Origin: Selenomonadaceae bacterium
GTDB taxonomy: Bacteria; Bacillota; Negativicutes; Selenomonadales; Selenomonadaceae
DNA length: 42,375 nucleotides
Reading direction: 5' to 3'
NCBI GenBank assembly: GCA_017549815.1
Contig: JAFYNH010000069.1
Coordinates: 1-42,375 of the forward strand
Shown: piece by piece, positions 34,849 through 42,159 of the stretch
How positions within the stretch are numbered: the stretch's first letter is position 1
Layout of the letters: every line of letters starts with the position of its first letter
Notes under the pieces: model-generated
What the model saw: only the letters and a program-made list of their open reading frames with translations
Databases searched by the model: none
Told to the model about the DNA's origin: nothing
Made by a program: the position numbers and the translations under genes

Positions 34849-35304
34849 TTGACGAAATTTTATCTGGCAATTTGCAAAAACAAGTTTTATCTTTACGACG
34901 ACGCTCGCAAGCCCGTCTACATTGACGGCAACCCGTTTTTTGAGTACGAGACGAATAAACTTCGCGAGGCAACCGCCCGATTGATTGAGAAAATCATTGA
35001 CGAAAATAATCTTTCGGGTAAACGCGAACTGAAATTTTTCGTCATAGAAAACAGCGACGCCGTAAGGAATGAGAGTTTCGCAAAGGCGACGGGAGATTTA
35101 ATCGCAAAAAGATTTTCGCTCGGAGATCTCCTGCGCAAAACAATTTCGGAACTCGCCAAAAATCCCAAGCTCTATATCGCGGAGTTCGGTATCAATTACG
35201 ACGGCGAATGTTATCACACGGAGAAAGGTCTTTTGACTAAAACCGATTACAGTTTGCTTGCATTGTCGATTGAGCCTAATGAATTATTAAAATTTGTCGA
35301 CTAG
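34849..35304 (+). CDS. Hypothetical protein of the nine-gene operon
   Basis: A 151-residue protein that I do not recognise. It starts at TTG with GAGGTG 7 bases upstream. It begins with a beta-hairpin-like FYLAICKNKFYLYDD, has a basic helical middle and a C-terminus with YIAEFGINYDGECYHTEKG. No membrane segment or catalytic motif is evident. The next gene starts 16 bases after its stop. Confidence 0.6.
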   Translation: MTKFYLAICKNKFYLYDDARKPVYIDGNPFFEYETNKLREATARLIEKIIDENNLSGKRELKFFVIENSDAVRNESFAKATGDLIAKRFSLGDLLRKTISELAKNPKLYIAEFGINYDGECYHTEKGLLTKTDYSLLALSIEPNELLKFVD

Positions 35305-35320
35305 AAACGGAGAAAGTATT

Positions 35321-36853
35321 ATGGGAAAAATTATTTGCGGCAAATGTCGCTTTGAAAATCGGGACACGCGCAACTTCTGCGAGAAATGCGGCACGTTCCT
35401 CCGCACTAAGGATTTCGATAAAAACGCTTACGAATTGCCCGAAGTAAAAATGATGCGCGTCGTCGAAAATCTTTTACACGTTCCGCACGAGCCGATTAAC
35501 TGGGACGCGGTTATCGACGCTTATTCCGCCAAAGTCGAGAGATTCGACGCCCTCTTTAAAATCCCGGGCATGGGCGCGGAAAATAATTCTGCCGTCGTTC
35601 AAAAAATGTCGGACTTCCTGAGCCTGTGCAGAAATCCCGATTTCCAAATTGCCTTTGTCGGCACGATTAAGACAGGCAAATCAACGTTGATTAATGCGCT
35701 TCTCGGAAAAAATTATGCGTCAATGGCTGTCACGCCCGAAACTGCCGCGCTTACAAAATTTCGTTCAAGTCCTCGCGATTACGTCAAAATAATTTTCTAC
35801 ACTCACAGCGAATGGACTAAACTTTGGAATTCGCGCACAAGCGGCGCATCGGCTTTCATGGCGGAATATGAAGAATTGCAGGGCGACAAGCACAAGGATA
35901 AATGGATTAATCACGCGCCGATTCATAAGGAATTGGCTAACGAAGAAATTGAGGACGAGCTTAAAATTTGGTCGAGTTCAAAGCAGGCTGAACATTATTT
36001 TGTTAAAGAAATTGAAGTAGGCATTTCAACATTGGGAAAAGATTTTCCGCCGCAAGTTGTCTTTGTCGACACGCCGGGACTTTCAGACCCCGTCGCTTAT
36101 CGTTCCGAATTGACTAAAGAATATATTCGCCGCGCCAACGCCGTTTTCGTTTGCATAGACGCGCAGAAAATTCAGAAGGAAGAAATAGATACAATCTCGT
36201 CTGTCTTTGCGTTTTCGTCCGATAACAAAAGCAAAGTTCACATAGTCGCCACGCATTGGGACGTTTTAAACGATCCGGAAGATGATTGGCGGGAGCAAAA
36301 AAAATATTTGGTAAAGCGATTGACAGGTCCGGCATTCTTTGACATGCAAGCGACGGCATCAACAAATATCATGCATTCGGCGGCGTACATTTACAATCTT
36401 TGTCGCGATTATGATTCGTTGGACAAAAAGGGACTCAAATCTTTGAAAAAATTCGCATTGGATTTCGATTACGAATTGCCGCAAGATTTACGCGCCATGC
36501 AAAAGAAAGCCAACGTTGAAACGATTCTTCGCGTGATTCGAGATAATCTCGCCGCAAGATATAAACGACTTTTGACGAACGAAATCGAAAAGAAGTTTCT
36601 GGATATTAAGTACAATCTCACGCGCACGACCAAAGAGAAAAAGGACAGCACCGAAGAACTTTTGAAGGCGTCGCGTTCGAGCGGCAAAGAATTGGAAAAA
36701 CAACTTCAAGAGCAACTCAAACGCTGTGACGCCGTTAAGAATTCGACCGAGCAACTCAAGGCGATTATCGATAAAGTCAAAGATAAGACGGACAAACGCG
36801 CCAAGAAAATTTGTGACAGCCTTCGCCAAAAGCTCAATGCGTCAGGCAAATAA
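35321..36853 (+). CDS. Dynamin-like GTPase with N-terminal zinc ribbon
   Basis: A 510-residue protein. Residues 5-24 form a zinc ribbon (CGKCRFENRDTRNFCEKCG; two CxxC pairs). The GTPase domain has G1 GTIKTGKST (114-122), G3 DTPG (250-253) and G4 THWD (311-314), with a TPETAALTKF switch, which matches the dynamin/YjdA-type large GTPases rather than small GTPases. The C-terminal third (about 400-510) is a charged coiled coil, as in dynamin stalks. Bacterial dynamins remodel membranes and some act in stress or phage response. No membrane helix is visible. The start is ATG 35321 behind ACGGAG; a TTG nine codons upstream overlaps the previous gene and is less likely. Confidence 0.82.
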   Translation: MGKIICGKCRFENRDTRNFCEKCGTFLRTKDFDKNAYELPEVKMMRVVENLLHVPHEPINWDAVIDAYSAKVERFDALFKIPGMGAENNSAVVQKMSDFLSLCRNPDFQIAFVGTIKTGKSTLINALLGKNYASMAVTPETAALTKFRSSPRDYVKIIFYTHSEWTKLWNSRTSGASAFMAEYEELQGDKHKDKWINHAPIHKELANEEIEDELKIWSSSKQAEHYFVKEIEVGISTLGKDFPPQVVFVDTPGLSDPVAYRSELTKEYIRRANAVFVCIDAQKIQKEEIDTISSVFAFSSDNKSKVHIVATHWDVLNDPEDDWREQKKYLVKRLTGPAFFDMQATASTNIMHSAAYIYNLCRDYDSLDKKGLKSLKKFALDFDYELPQDLRAMQKKANVETILRVIRDNLAARYKRLLTNEIEKKFLDIKYNLTRTTKEKKDSTEELLKASRSSGKELEKQLQEQLKRCDAVKNSTEQLKAIIDKVKDKTDKRAKKICDSLRQKLNASGK

Positions 36854-36866
36854 GGAGGAATGAATT

Positions 36867-38570
36867 ATGGGGTCTGGAAGAGGTAATTGTTGCGTCGGAA
36901 ATTGTAGCGTTGGAAATAGCGTCGGCAAAAAGAATAACGTTAGAAATGGTAACGTTGCTAATTGTTGCGTCGGAGATTGCAGCGTTGGAGATTGCGGCGT
37001 TGCTAATTGTTGCGTTGGAGATTACGGCGTTGGAAATACTTCTGCACCGACCGAGTCAAACAATACAGACGAAATAAGCAATGCAAAGATTCGTATTCAA
37101 GAAATGGCGCAGACAACCGAAGACGATTTGTTTTCTCTCGTCAACCAAAGCACAGCGGAGCTTAAAGATTTCCTTAATCAATTCGCCGTCGAAAAATATG
37201 AAGAGGAAGAATTAAAATTCGACCTTGAAAATCTGAACACGATTGAGAAAAAATTTATCGCCGAGCTTAGCGGATTTATTGTCGCCAAAGTCGAACGGCG
37301 GCTTATTCCCGAAGATAAAGAAGTCGTCGTGATTTTGGGCGAGCCGAATAACGCCAAGCGCAGAAAAAATTTTGAGGCGTTTTACGAGCGGCTCTTTTGC
37401 AACGCGGTTAAAGATTTAATTTCCAAAACGGCGACATTCTTTCAAGTTCAATCGGAGAGTATCGACAAAGATATTTCCGCATTGGAGAAAAACCTCGAAG
37501 ACAAAGGAAAACATTCCGACAAACTCGTCGACGTTCACGAACTAACCAAACAATTCGTTGAGGATAAAAAGAATTCCGTTTGCGACGTGCTCAAAGCCCA
37601 CATTAACCAAGTCAAAGAAATGATTCCCGTTAAATCGATTCGTCTGCAGGATATTGCGGCGGAATTGGACTTTACGACGGCGGGCGACGACGAGGCAGAA
37701 ATTTTTTCGCTGAAATATGCTCACGAAGCGGACGAAAATTCTCTTGCCATTGCTTACAGCGAGAAAGATATTTTGATGACGAAGGCGCAGAATGTTTTGA
37801 CGAAACCGCGACTTGTGCCCGTTCAAAAAAATTTTCTGTACTGCGACTTCAAAGAATTTAACGCGGCGATTATAAAAGTTGCGCGGCTGATGATTGCCGA
37901 AGGAATTTATCCCGACTATGAGAAAAATTTTGAACAAACTGCGCGGGATAATTCAATGTTCGGGGCGAATGTCGAAATCGGCGAAGGCACGATTATTGCG
38001 CCGTTCGTGAGCATAGGAGAAAATGTTAAGCTCGGAAAGAATTGCCGTATTGATTCGGGCGTTTTCATAGGTTCGGGCAGTCGAATAGGGGACAATGTTA
38101 AAATTCTTTCGGGCAGTCGCGTCGGCGTGAATTGCCATTATCATTACGACTTTGACGGCAAGCAGAAAAGTTTTTGCGGCGTCGGTCGGACAATTATAAA
38201 AGACGGCGTTGAAATCGGAGCAAATACGGTGATTCAGCGCGGCACGTTTTCCGATACGGTTATAGGCGCGGGCACGATTATAGGCAATCTCGTTGAAATA
38301 GCGCACGACGTAAAAATCGGCGCGGATTGTTTGATTGTGTCGCAAGTCGGAATTGCCGGCAACGTCACTATCGGCGACCGCGTTCAGATTTTCGGGCAAA
38401 GCGGAATTAAAGATTGGGTAACAATCGGCGAAGGCGCGATTATCCTTTCCAAGTCGGGCGTTACTAAAAATATTCGCGCAGGTCAAAAAGTTTCGGGAAT
38501 GTTCAGTCGCGAACATAAAGACGAGTTAAGGCGGCTTGCCAAGTTGAAAAAAATTATTAAGGAGGAATAG
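36867..38570 (+). CDS. Cys-pentapeptide-repeat protein fused to an LpxD-like acyltransferase domain
   Basis: A 567-residue protein with three parts. Residues 6-57 are pentapeptide repeats [ND]-C-[CSG]-V-G, with 9 Cys (8, 9, 13, 33, 34, 38, 43, 48, 49) and a Cys-free stretch in between. Residues about 65-280 are helical and share a segment ([14 protein letters not shown]) with the next gene. Residues about 290-560 resemble LpxD, with a degenerate N-terminal nucleotide-binding-like part, then hexapeptide repeats forming a left-handed beta-helix and the catalytic-type EIAHDV with His480. LpxD N-acylates UDP-acyl-glucosamine in lipid A synthesis. The fusion is unusual, and I doubt it is the housekeeping lpxD. 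It starts after AAGGAGG, 13 bases from the GTPase gene. Confidence 0.8.
   Translation: MGSGRGNCCVGNCSVGNSVGKKNNVRNGNVANCCVGDCSVGDCGVANCCVGDYGVGNTSAPTESNNTDEISNAKIRIQEMAQTTEDDLFSLVNQSTAELKDFLNQFAVEKYEEEELKFDLENLNTIEKKFIAELSGFIVAKVERRLIPEDKEVVVILGEPNNAKRRKNFEAFYERLFCNAVKDLISKTATFFQVQSESIDKDISALEKNLEDKGKHSDKLVDVHELTKQFVEDKKNSVCDVLKAHINQVKEMIPVKSIRLQDIAAELDFTTAGDDEAEIFSLKYAHEADENSLAIAYSEKDILMTKAQNVLTKPRLVPVQKNFLYCDFKEFNAAIIKVARLMIAEGIYPDYEKNFEQTARDNSMFGANVEIGEGTIIAPFVSIGENVKLGKNCRIDSGVFIGSGSRIGDNVKILSGSRVGVNCHYHYDFDGKQKSFCGVGRTIIKDGVEIGANTVIQRGTFSDTVIGAGTIIGNLVEIAHDVKIGADCLIVSQVGIAGNVTIGDRVQIFGQSGIKDWVTIGEGAIILSKSGVTKNIRAGQKVSGMFSREHKDELRRLAKLKKIIKEE
36882..37041 (+). repeat. 15-bp coding repeats for the first Cys-rich arm
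   Basis: About ten units related to GGAAATTGTTGCGTC, or with GGAGATTGCAGCGTT-type changes, encode N-C-C-V-G and D-C-S-V-G. The 15-bp register is kept throughout. Similarity at DNA level suggests expansion by slippage. An internal stretch (about 36915-36960) has lost its Cys codons ([12 protein letters not shown]). Confidence 0.8.
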
Positions 38571-38573
38571 ATT

Positions 38574-39347
38574 ATGGGCGGCGGATGCGGTTGTTGCGTC
38601 GGAAATTGTTGTATCGGAGATTGTTGCGTAGGTAATTGCAGTTTTTGTTGTGTCTTTGATTGCAGTGACGGCAGATGTTGTGTAGGAAATTGCGGTGCTA
38701 CTGCTACCACTTCAACTCCTAAAGAAGATCATGCGGTAAAGACGGCAAACGAGCTGGCTGAAATGCGAGAGCGATCTAAAAAGAATGCGGCGGAAGAAGA
38801 ACAGCAAATTGTCGACAACGTTAATAAGACAATGACGGAGTTTATCGAATGGCTTAAAGATGTCAACAAGTCGAAAATCGGCGGGAAGAATTTAGATATT
38901 AACATTGATAAGATTCGTGAACTCAATGACGAGTTGCGGAAAAAGATTGTTGGTTTTATCGGTACTAAGCTTGAAAACAGAATTAACAGCACCGACTCGG
39001 AAGTTTCTATGATTTTGGCGGAGCGGGACGACACCAAACGCAAGAAAAATTTCGATGAATTTTACGTTGCAAGAATGAATGATGCGATTAGAGATTTGAT
39101 TACGGAAATAGAAGACTCTGTTCGCGAACAATCCGACGCTATCGAACGCGAGATTCAAAATCGAATCAAAGAACTCAATAACGTTATGGCGCAAGAGACT
39201 CGTGCTTTTGAGGATTTGAAGAAGTTAAAGGAACAGGAAGATTCGCGGCTCGCCGAAAAGCAGGTTGAATACATGTACTATGCAGACTTGTGCGACGTGA
39301 TGTATAACGAATTGGCGACGAAAAATTTAGGCATCGGCGGCAGGTGA
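38574..39347 (+). CDS. Cys-pentapeptide-repeat protein with helical domain
   Basis: A 257-residue protein. The first 40 residues hold 14 Cys (5, 7, 8, 12, 13, 17, 18, 22, 25, 26, 30, 35, 36, 40) in [NDR]-C-C-[VI]-G repeats, with N-terminus MGGGCGCCVGNCC. A Thr/Ser linker follows, then a long charged helical domain (about 55-240). Its DTKRKKNFDEFYVARMNDAI aligns with the helical part of the preceding protein, so the two are paralogues apart from the LpxD domain. There is no signal peptide or lipobox. The gene starts 3 bases after the previous stop behind AAGGAGG and 6 bases before the radical SAM gene, which makes its Cys arm a likely substrate of that enzyme. Confidence 0.8.
   Translation: MGGGCGCCVGNCCIGDCCVGNCSFCCVFDCSDGRCCVGNCGATATTSTPKEDHAVKTANELAEMRERSKKNAAEEEQQIVDNVNKTMTEFIEWLKDVNKSKIGGKNLDINIDKIRELNDELRKKIVGFIGTKLENRINSTDSEVSMILAERDDTKRKKNFDEFYVARMNDAIRDLITEIEDSVREQSDAIEREIQNRIKELNNVMAQETRAFEDLKKLKEQEDSRLAEKQVEYMYYADLCDVMYNELATKNLGIGGR
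38586..38696 (+). repeat. 15-bp coding repeats for the second Cys-rich arm
   Basis: Units of the type GGAAATTGTTGTATC/GGAGATTGTTGCGTA repeat at 15 bp, with one irregular part (SFCCVFDCSDG). Same unit as at 36882-37041. Confidence 0.8.
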
Positions 39348-39353
39348 GGCGTT

Positions 39354-40706
39354 ATGGAAACTTTAATGTCGGGGAACGAAAAAATTCTGTTCATGATGTA
39401 TGCTGTCGGCAAGGGTTTCAGTTTCGACGGGCGGAAAACTTTCGACGAACTCAATAAAAATCTTCAGTCGGAAATAAAAACTGCCGCTGTTAAACCTTCG
39501 GTCTTTAATTTTTGCGTCGAGACTCCGAAAAAAATTTTGGTTTACAACACGCTTTATAATGCCATGTTGAAATTGACGCCCGATGAATTTCTGAAATTGA
39601 ACGGCAAACAGCCATGTGATGAAGATTTGCGGCGGAAATTTTTGGAATCGGGCTTGTTGGTTACGGCTGATATTGACGAGCGGGAAAGTTATCGATTGTG
39701 GCGGCAGGAGTCGCGCAAGAATTCAAATCATTTATCCGTGAACATTACGACAACGCTGAAATGCAATGCCCGCTGTCCTTACTGCTACGAACACGGCGTT
39801 AAACATGTTGACTTCGACGAAACTAAAATCGACGCGCTGATTGACTTTATCAAGGAGCATAAAAAAGATTCACCCGTCAAGTTGAATTGGTTTGGCGGCG
39901 AGCCGTTCCTTAATCCGAAAATTATTGATGAAGTTACGAGACGGCTCGGCGAGGCGGGGCTTGAATATGAAACGTTTGCGATAACCAACGGCAGTTTGAT
40001 AACGCGGCGGCTGATTGAGGGCAAATTTAAGAAATGGAATCTGCGCGGAGTACAAATCACATTGGACGGCACGGCTGAGCAATACGCCAAGCGGAAAGGT
40101 TACGTCGACGGGCAACAGGCGGTTTTCAAAAAAATTCTCAATCGTATTGCGTGGCTTGCCGAAGCTAATATTCATGTTGACATTCGTCTGAATACCGACC
40201 GCGAAAACATGAATGACATTTTGAATTTGATTTACGTTTTGCAGGCGCGTTTTGACGGCAAAAAAACCGTTGTATATTATCCGGCGTTCGTGACGGGCGT
40301 TAAGGATAAGTTGAGCGACGCCGAGAAAGTTTCATTTGTTAAGGAGATTTTTCGAGCAACAGCGAATCCCGAAAAGTTGAGTATAAATAATCGGCTGTAC
40401 TCTTTTCCGCGAACGTTGCCTTGTATGAGAAACGATCCGCAAGCTTTTTCCGTTGACGTTTACGGCAGGATTTATAACTGTGAGCACTTGGTCGGTCGTA
40501 AAGAAAAAGCTCTGGGCACTTTGAAAAGACTTTCGGATAAAGTTAATAAAGCGCGGCTTGATGAACCTTTGCGCGAAGAATGCGTTGCCTGTGTATTTTT
40601 GCCAAAATGCATGAGCGGTTGCGCGTCGAATATGCGAACGGGCGACGCTGCTTGTATGATTGAACGGTATATGATTCAAGCCTACATGGAATTTATGTGC
40701 GAGTGA
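39354..40706 (+). CDS. Radical SAM/SPASM peptide maturase
   Basis: A 450-residue enzyme. Residues about 1-105 resemble the N-terminal domain of RiPP maturases (ILVYNTLYNAMLKLTPDEF). The radical SAM cluster site is CNARCPYC (C137, C141, C144), followed by NWFGGEP and a TIM barrel (AITNGSLITRRLI, QITLDGT). The C-terminal SPASM domain has Cys in LPCMRN, IYNCEH, ECVACVFLPKCMSGC and AACMIE, which would hold auxiliary [4Fe-4S] clusters. Such enzymes form thioether or C-C crosslinks in ribosomal peptides and, in QhpD, within a larger protein. The two Cys-rich proteins directly upstream are the obvious candidate substrates. The start codon follows GAGGCGTT. Confidence 0.88.
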   Translation: METLMSGNEKILFMMYAVGKGFSFDGRKTFDELNKNLQSEIKTAAVKPSVFNFCVETPKKILVYNTLYNAMLKLTPDEFLKLNGKQPCDEDLRRKFLESGLLVTADIDERESYRLWRQESRKNSNHLSVNITTTLKCNARCPYCYEHGVKHVDFDETKIDALIDFIKEHKKDSPVKLNWFGGEPFLNPKIIDEVTRRLGEAGLEYETFAITNGSLITRRLIEGKFKKWNLRGVQITLDGTAEQYAKRKGYVDGQQAVFKKILNRIAWLAEANIHVDIRLNTDRENMNDILNLIYVLQARFDGKKTVVYYPAFVTGVKDKLSDAEKVSFVKEIFRATANPEKLSINNRLYSFPRTLPCMRNDPQAFSVDVYGRIYNCEHLVGRKEKALGTLKRLSDKVNKARLDEPLREECVACVFLPKCMSGCASNMRTGDAACMIERYMIQAYMEFMCE

Positions 40707-40717
40707 CGGTGGATGGC

Positions 40718-41035
40718 ATGGAAAAATATTTGGAGCAACAGGAAATAATTTTAAGGCAACAGCAAGAGATTTTGTCGATGATTAATCGGCTTGAAGATAA
40801 ACTTGACATGCTTAACTTTAAAGTTCAACGGCAAAACGACGAAATAAATTTACGGCTTGAAATTAATGAACGGTCGACGCGGCAAATCGATAAACAGCTT
40901 GCACTTGCAAACGATTTGAGGCGAAACGAATTATCTGACTTAAAACCGACACTTGAGCAACTGAAATCACTTGAAGAATTTTTGCGGCTCGACGTGGCAA
41001 CGCGATTGATAAATAATTTGGAAGGAGAATCTTGA
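40718..41035 (+). CDS. Small coiled-coil protein
   Basis: A 105-residue, almost wholly helical protein (MEKYLEQQEIILRQQQEIL, then INRLEDKLDMLNFKVQRQND). Its C-terminal LKSLEEFLRLDVATRLINNL matches the C-terminus of the next protein (LKSIEELLRLTAANQMMNLI), so the two share a terminal module. ATG 40718 is chosen behind GGTGG; a GTG at 40697 would overlap the radical SAM gene. The next gene starts at the base after its stop. Confidence 0.7.
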   Translation: MEKYLEQQEIILRQQQEILSMINRLEDKLDMLNFKVQRQNDEINLRLEINERSTRQIDKQLALANDLRRNELSDLKPTLEQLKSLEEFLRLDVATRLINNLEGES

Positions 41036-41995
41036 TTGGAAGAATTTTTTCTTAAGCTGGGACTAATGACGCAAAGGAATCACGCGGAGTTGATTCAAGA
41101 AATCAAGGCATTGCGTACCGGCATAGACGCACTTACTGCGGAAATTTCCGCGCTCGTTGAAATGTCAACCTCGAATCATGCGGAACTAAAAAATTCTCTC
41201 GATATTATAACGAACAAACTTTACGTTTTTTCCGATGCGGAAACCGCGAATCACTTGGCGATTAAAAATTCATTCGACGTTATGACGAAGAAAATCACCG
41301 CCCTTGCCAATATTTCCAACTCGAATTATACCGAATTGAAAGATTCAGTCGGCAACGTAGCTGAAAAAATATCTGCACTTGCCGATACTTCGACTGCGAA
41401 TCATGCGGAGATTAAAGATTCTGTCGGCAACGTAGCTGAAAAGATTTCCGCACTCGCCGATACTTCGACTGCGAATCATGCGGAGATTAAAGATTCTGTC
41501 GGCAACGTAGCTGAAAAGATTTCCGCGCTTACCGATTCTTCGACTGCGAATCATGCAGAGATTAAAAATTCTGTCGGTGTCATAGCTGAAAAAATTTCTA
41601 CGCTTACCGATTCTTCAACTGCTAATCATACGGAAATTAAAGATTCTGTCAGTGTCATAGCTGAAAAAATTTCCGCGCTCGCTGATACTTCGACTGCGAA
41701 TCATACCGAGTTGAAAGATTCTGTCAGTGTCATAGCTGAAAAAATTTCTACTCTCGCCGATACTTCAACTGCGAATCATACCGAGTTGAAAGATTCTGTC
41801 GATGTCGTAGCTAAAAAAATATCTGAATTTGCCGATACTTCAGTTGCTAATCAAATTGAACTTAGAAAATCTATCAGCTTTATTACGAAAAAAATTACCT
41901 CAGATAACTCAGCCGATAAGGAAAGTTTGAAGTCTATCGAAGAATTACTGCGATTAACCGCCGCTAATCAAATGATGAACTTGATTGAAAAGTAA
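41036..41995 (+). CDS. Coiled-coil protein with ten 25-residue repeats
   Basis: A 319-residue protein starting at TTG behind GGAAGGAG. After an N-terminus MEEFFLKLGLMTQRNHAEL, residues 37-286 are ten units of 25 residues of the form ISALADTSTANHAEIKDSVG plus NVAEK, with hydrophobic spacing typical of a long rod or trimeric coiled coil (as in phage fibre or adhesin stalks). The C-terminal LKSIEELLRLTAANQMMNLI matches the preceding protein. No signal peptide or membrane anchor. Last gene of the operon. Confidence 0.72.
   Translation: MEEFFLKLGLMTQRNHAELIQEIKALRTGIDALTAEISALVEMSTSNHAELKNSLDIITNKLYVFSDAETANHLAIKNSFDVMTKKITALANISNSNYTELKDSVGNVAEKISALADTSTANHAEIKDSVGNVAEKISALADTSTANHAEIKDSVGNVAEKISALTDSSTANHAEIKNSVGVIAEKISTLTDSSTANHTEIKDSVSVIAEKISALADTSTANHTELKDSVSVIAEKISTLADTSTANHTELKDSVDVVAKKISEFADTSVANQIELRKSISFITKKITSDNSADKESLKSIEELLRLTAANQMMNLIEK
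41144..41893 (+). repeat. Ten 75-bp in-frame tandem repeats
   Basis: The 75-bp unit is repeated ten times. The copies around 41355-41550 are nearly identical at DNA level (GATACTTCGACTGCGAATCA followed by TGCGGAGATTAAAGATTC), while the outer copies have diverged. This gradient points to recent expansion of the central units. Confidence 0.9.
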
Positions 41996-42009
41996 CTTCT
42001 AAAATGAAA

Positions 42010-42041
42010 AGGAGCCGTCTCTTTTGAGATGACTCCTCTTT
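42010..42041 (+). terminator. Terminator of the nine-gene operon
   Basis: AGGAGCCGTCTC pairs with GAGATGACTCCT (one mismatch, one G-T) around TTTT, followed by a short T-rich tract (CTTTAT). It is weaker than the others in the window but well placed, 14 bases after the last stop codon. Confidence 0.65.
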
Positions 42042-42062
42042 ATCGAAAGCGGCGTAAGACCC

Positions 42063-42130
42063 CTAATTTTAGTTTTTAGGATTTAGTAATCAGGAACTAG
42101 TTCCTAAAAACTCGCTCCTAGTTCCTTTAA
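42063..42130. repeat. Heptad-periodic inverted repeat after the nine-gene operon
   Basis: Units of TTTTTAG/GATTTAG/CAGGAAC on the left and AGTTCCT/CTCGCTCC/TAGTTCC on the right, around GGAACTAGTTCC. It is the only such element seen after 23128. Confidence 0.7.
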
Positions 42131-42159
42131 CAATAAAAGAGGTTAGCCTTCCTCTCTAA

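Noticed and set aside
38483-38710. Minus-strand frame with P-T-Q-Q repeats opposite the Cys-rich arms
   Set aside because: A 15-bp repeat is open in several frames. The plus frames have ribosome binding sites, correct operon spacing and continue into conserved helical domains; the minus frame has none of these.
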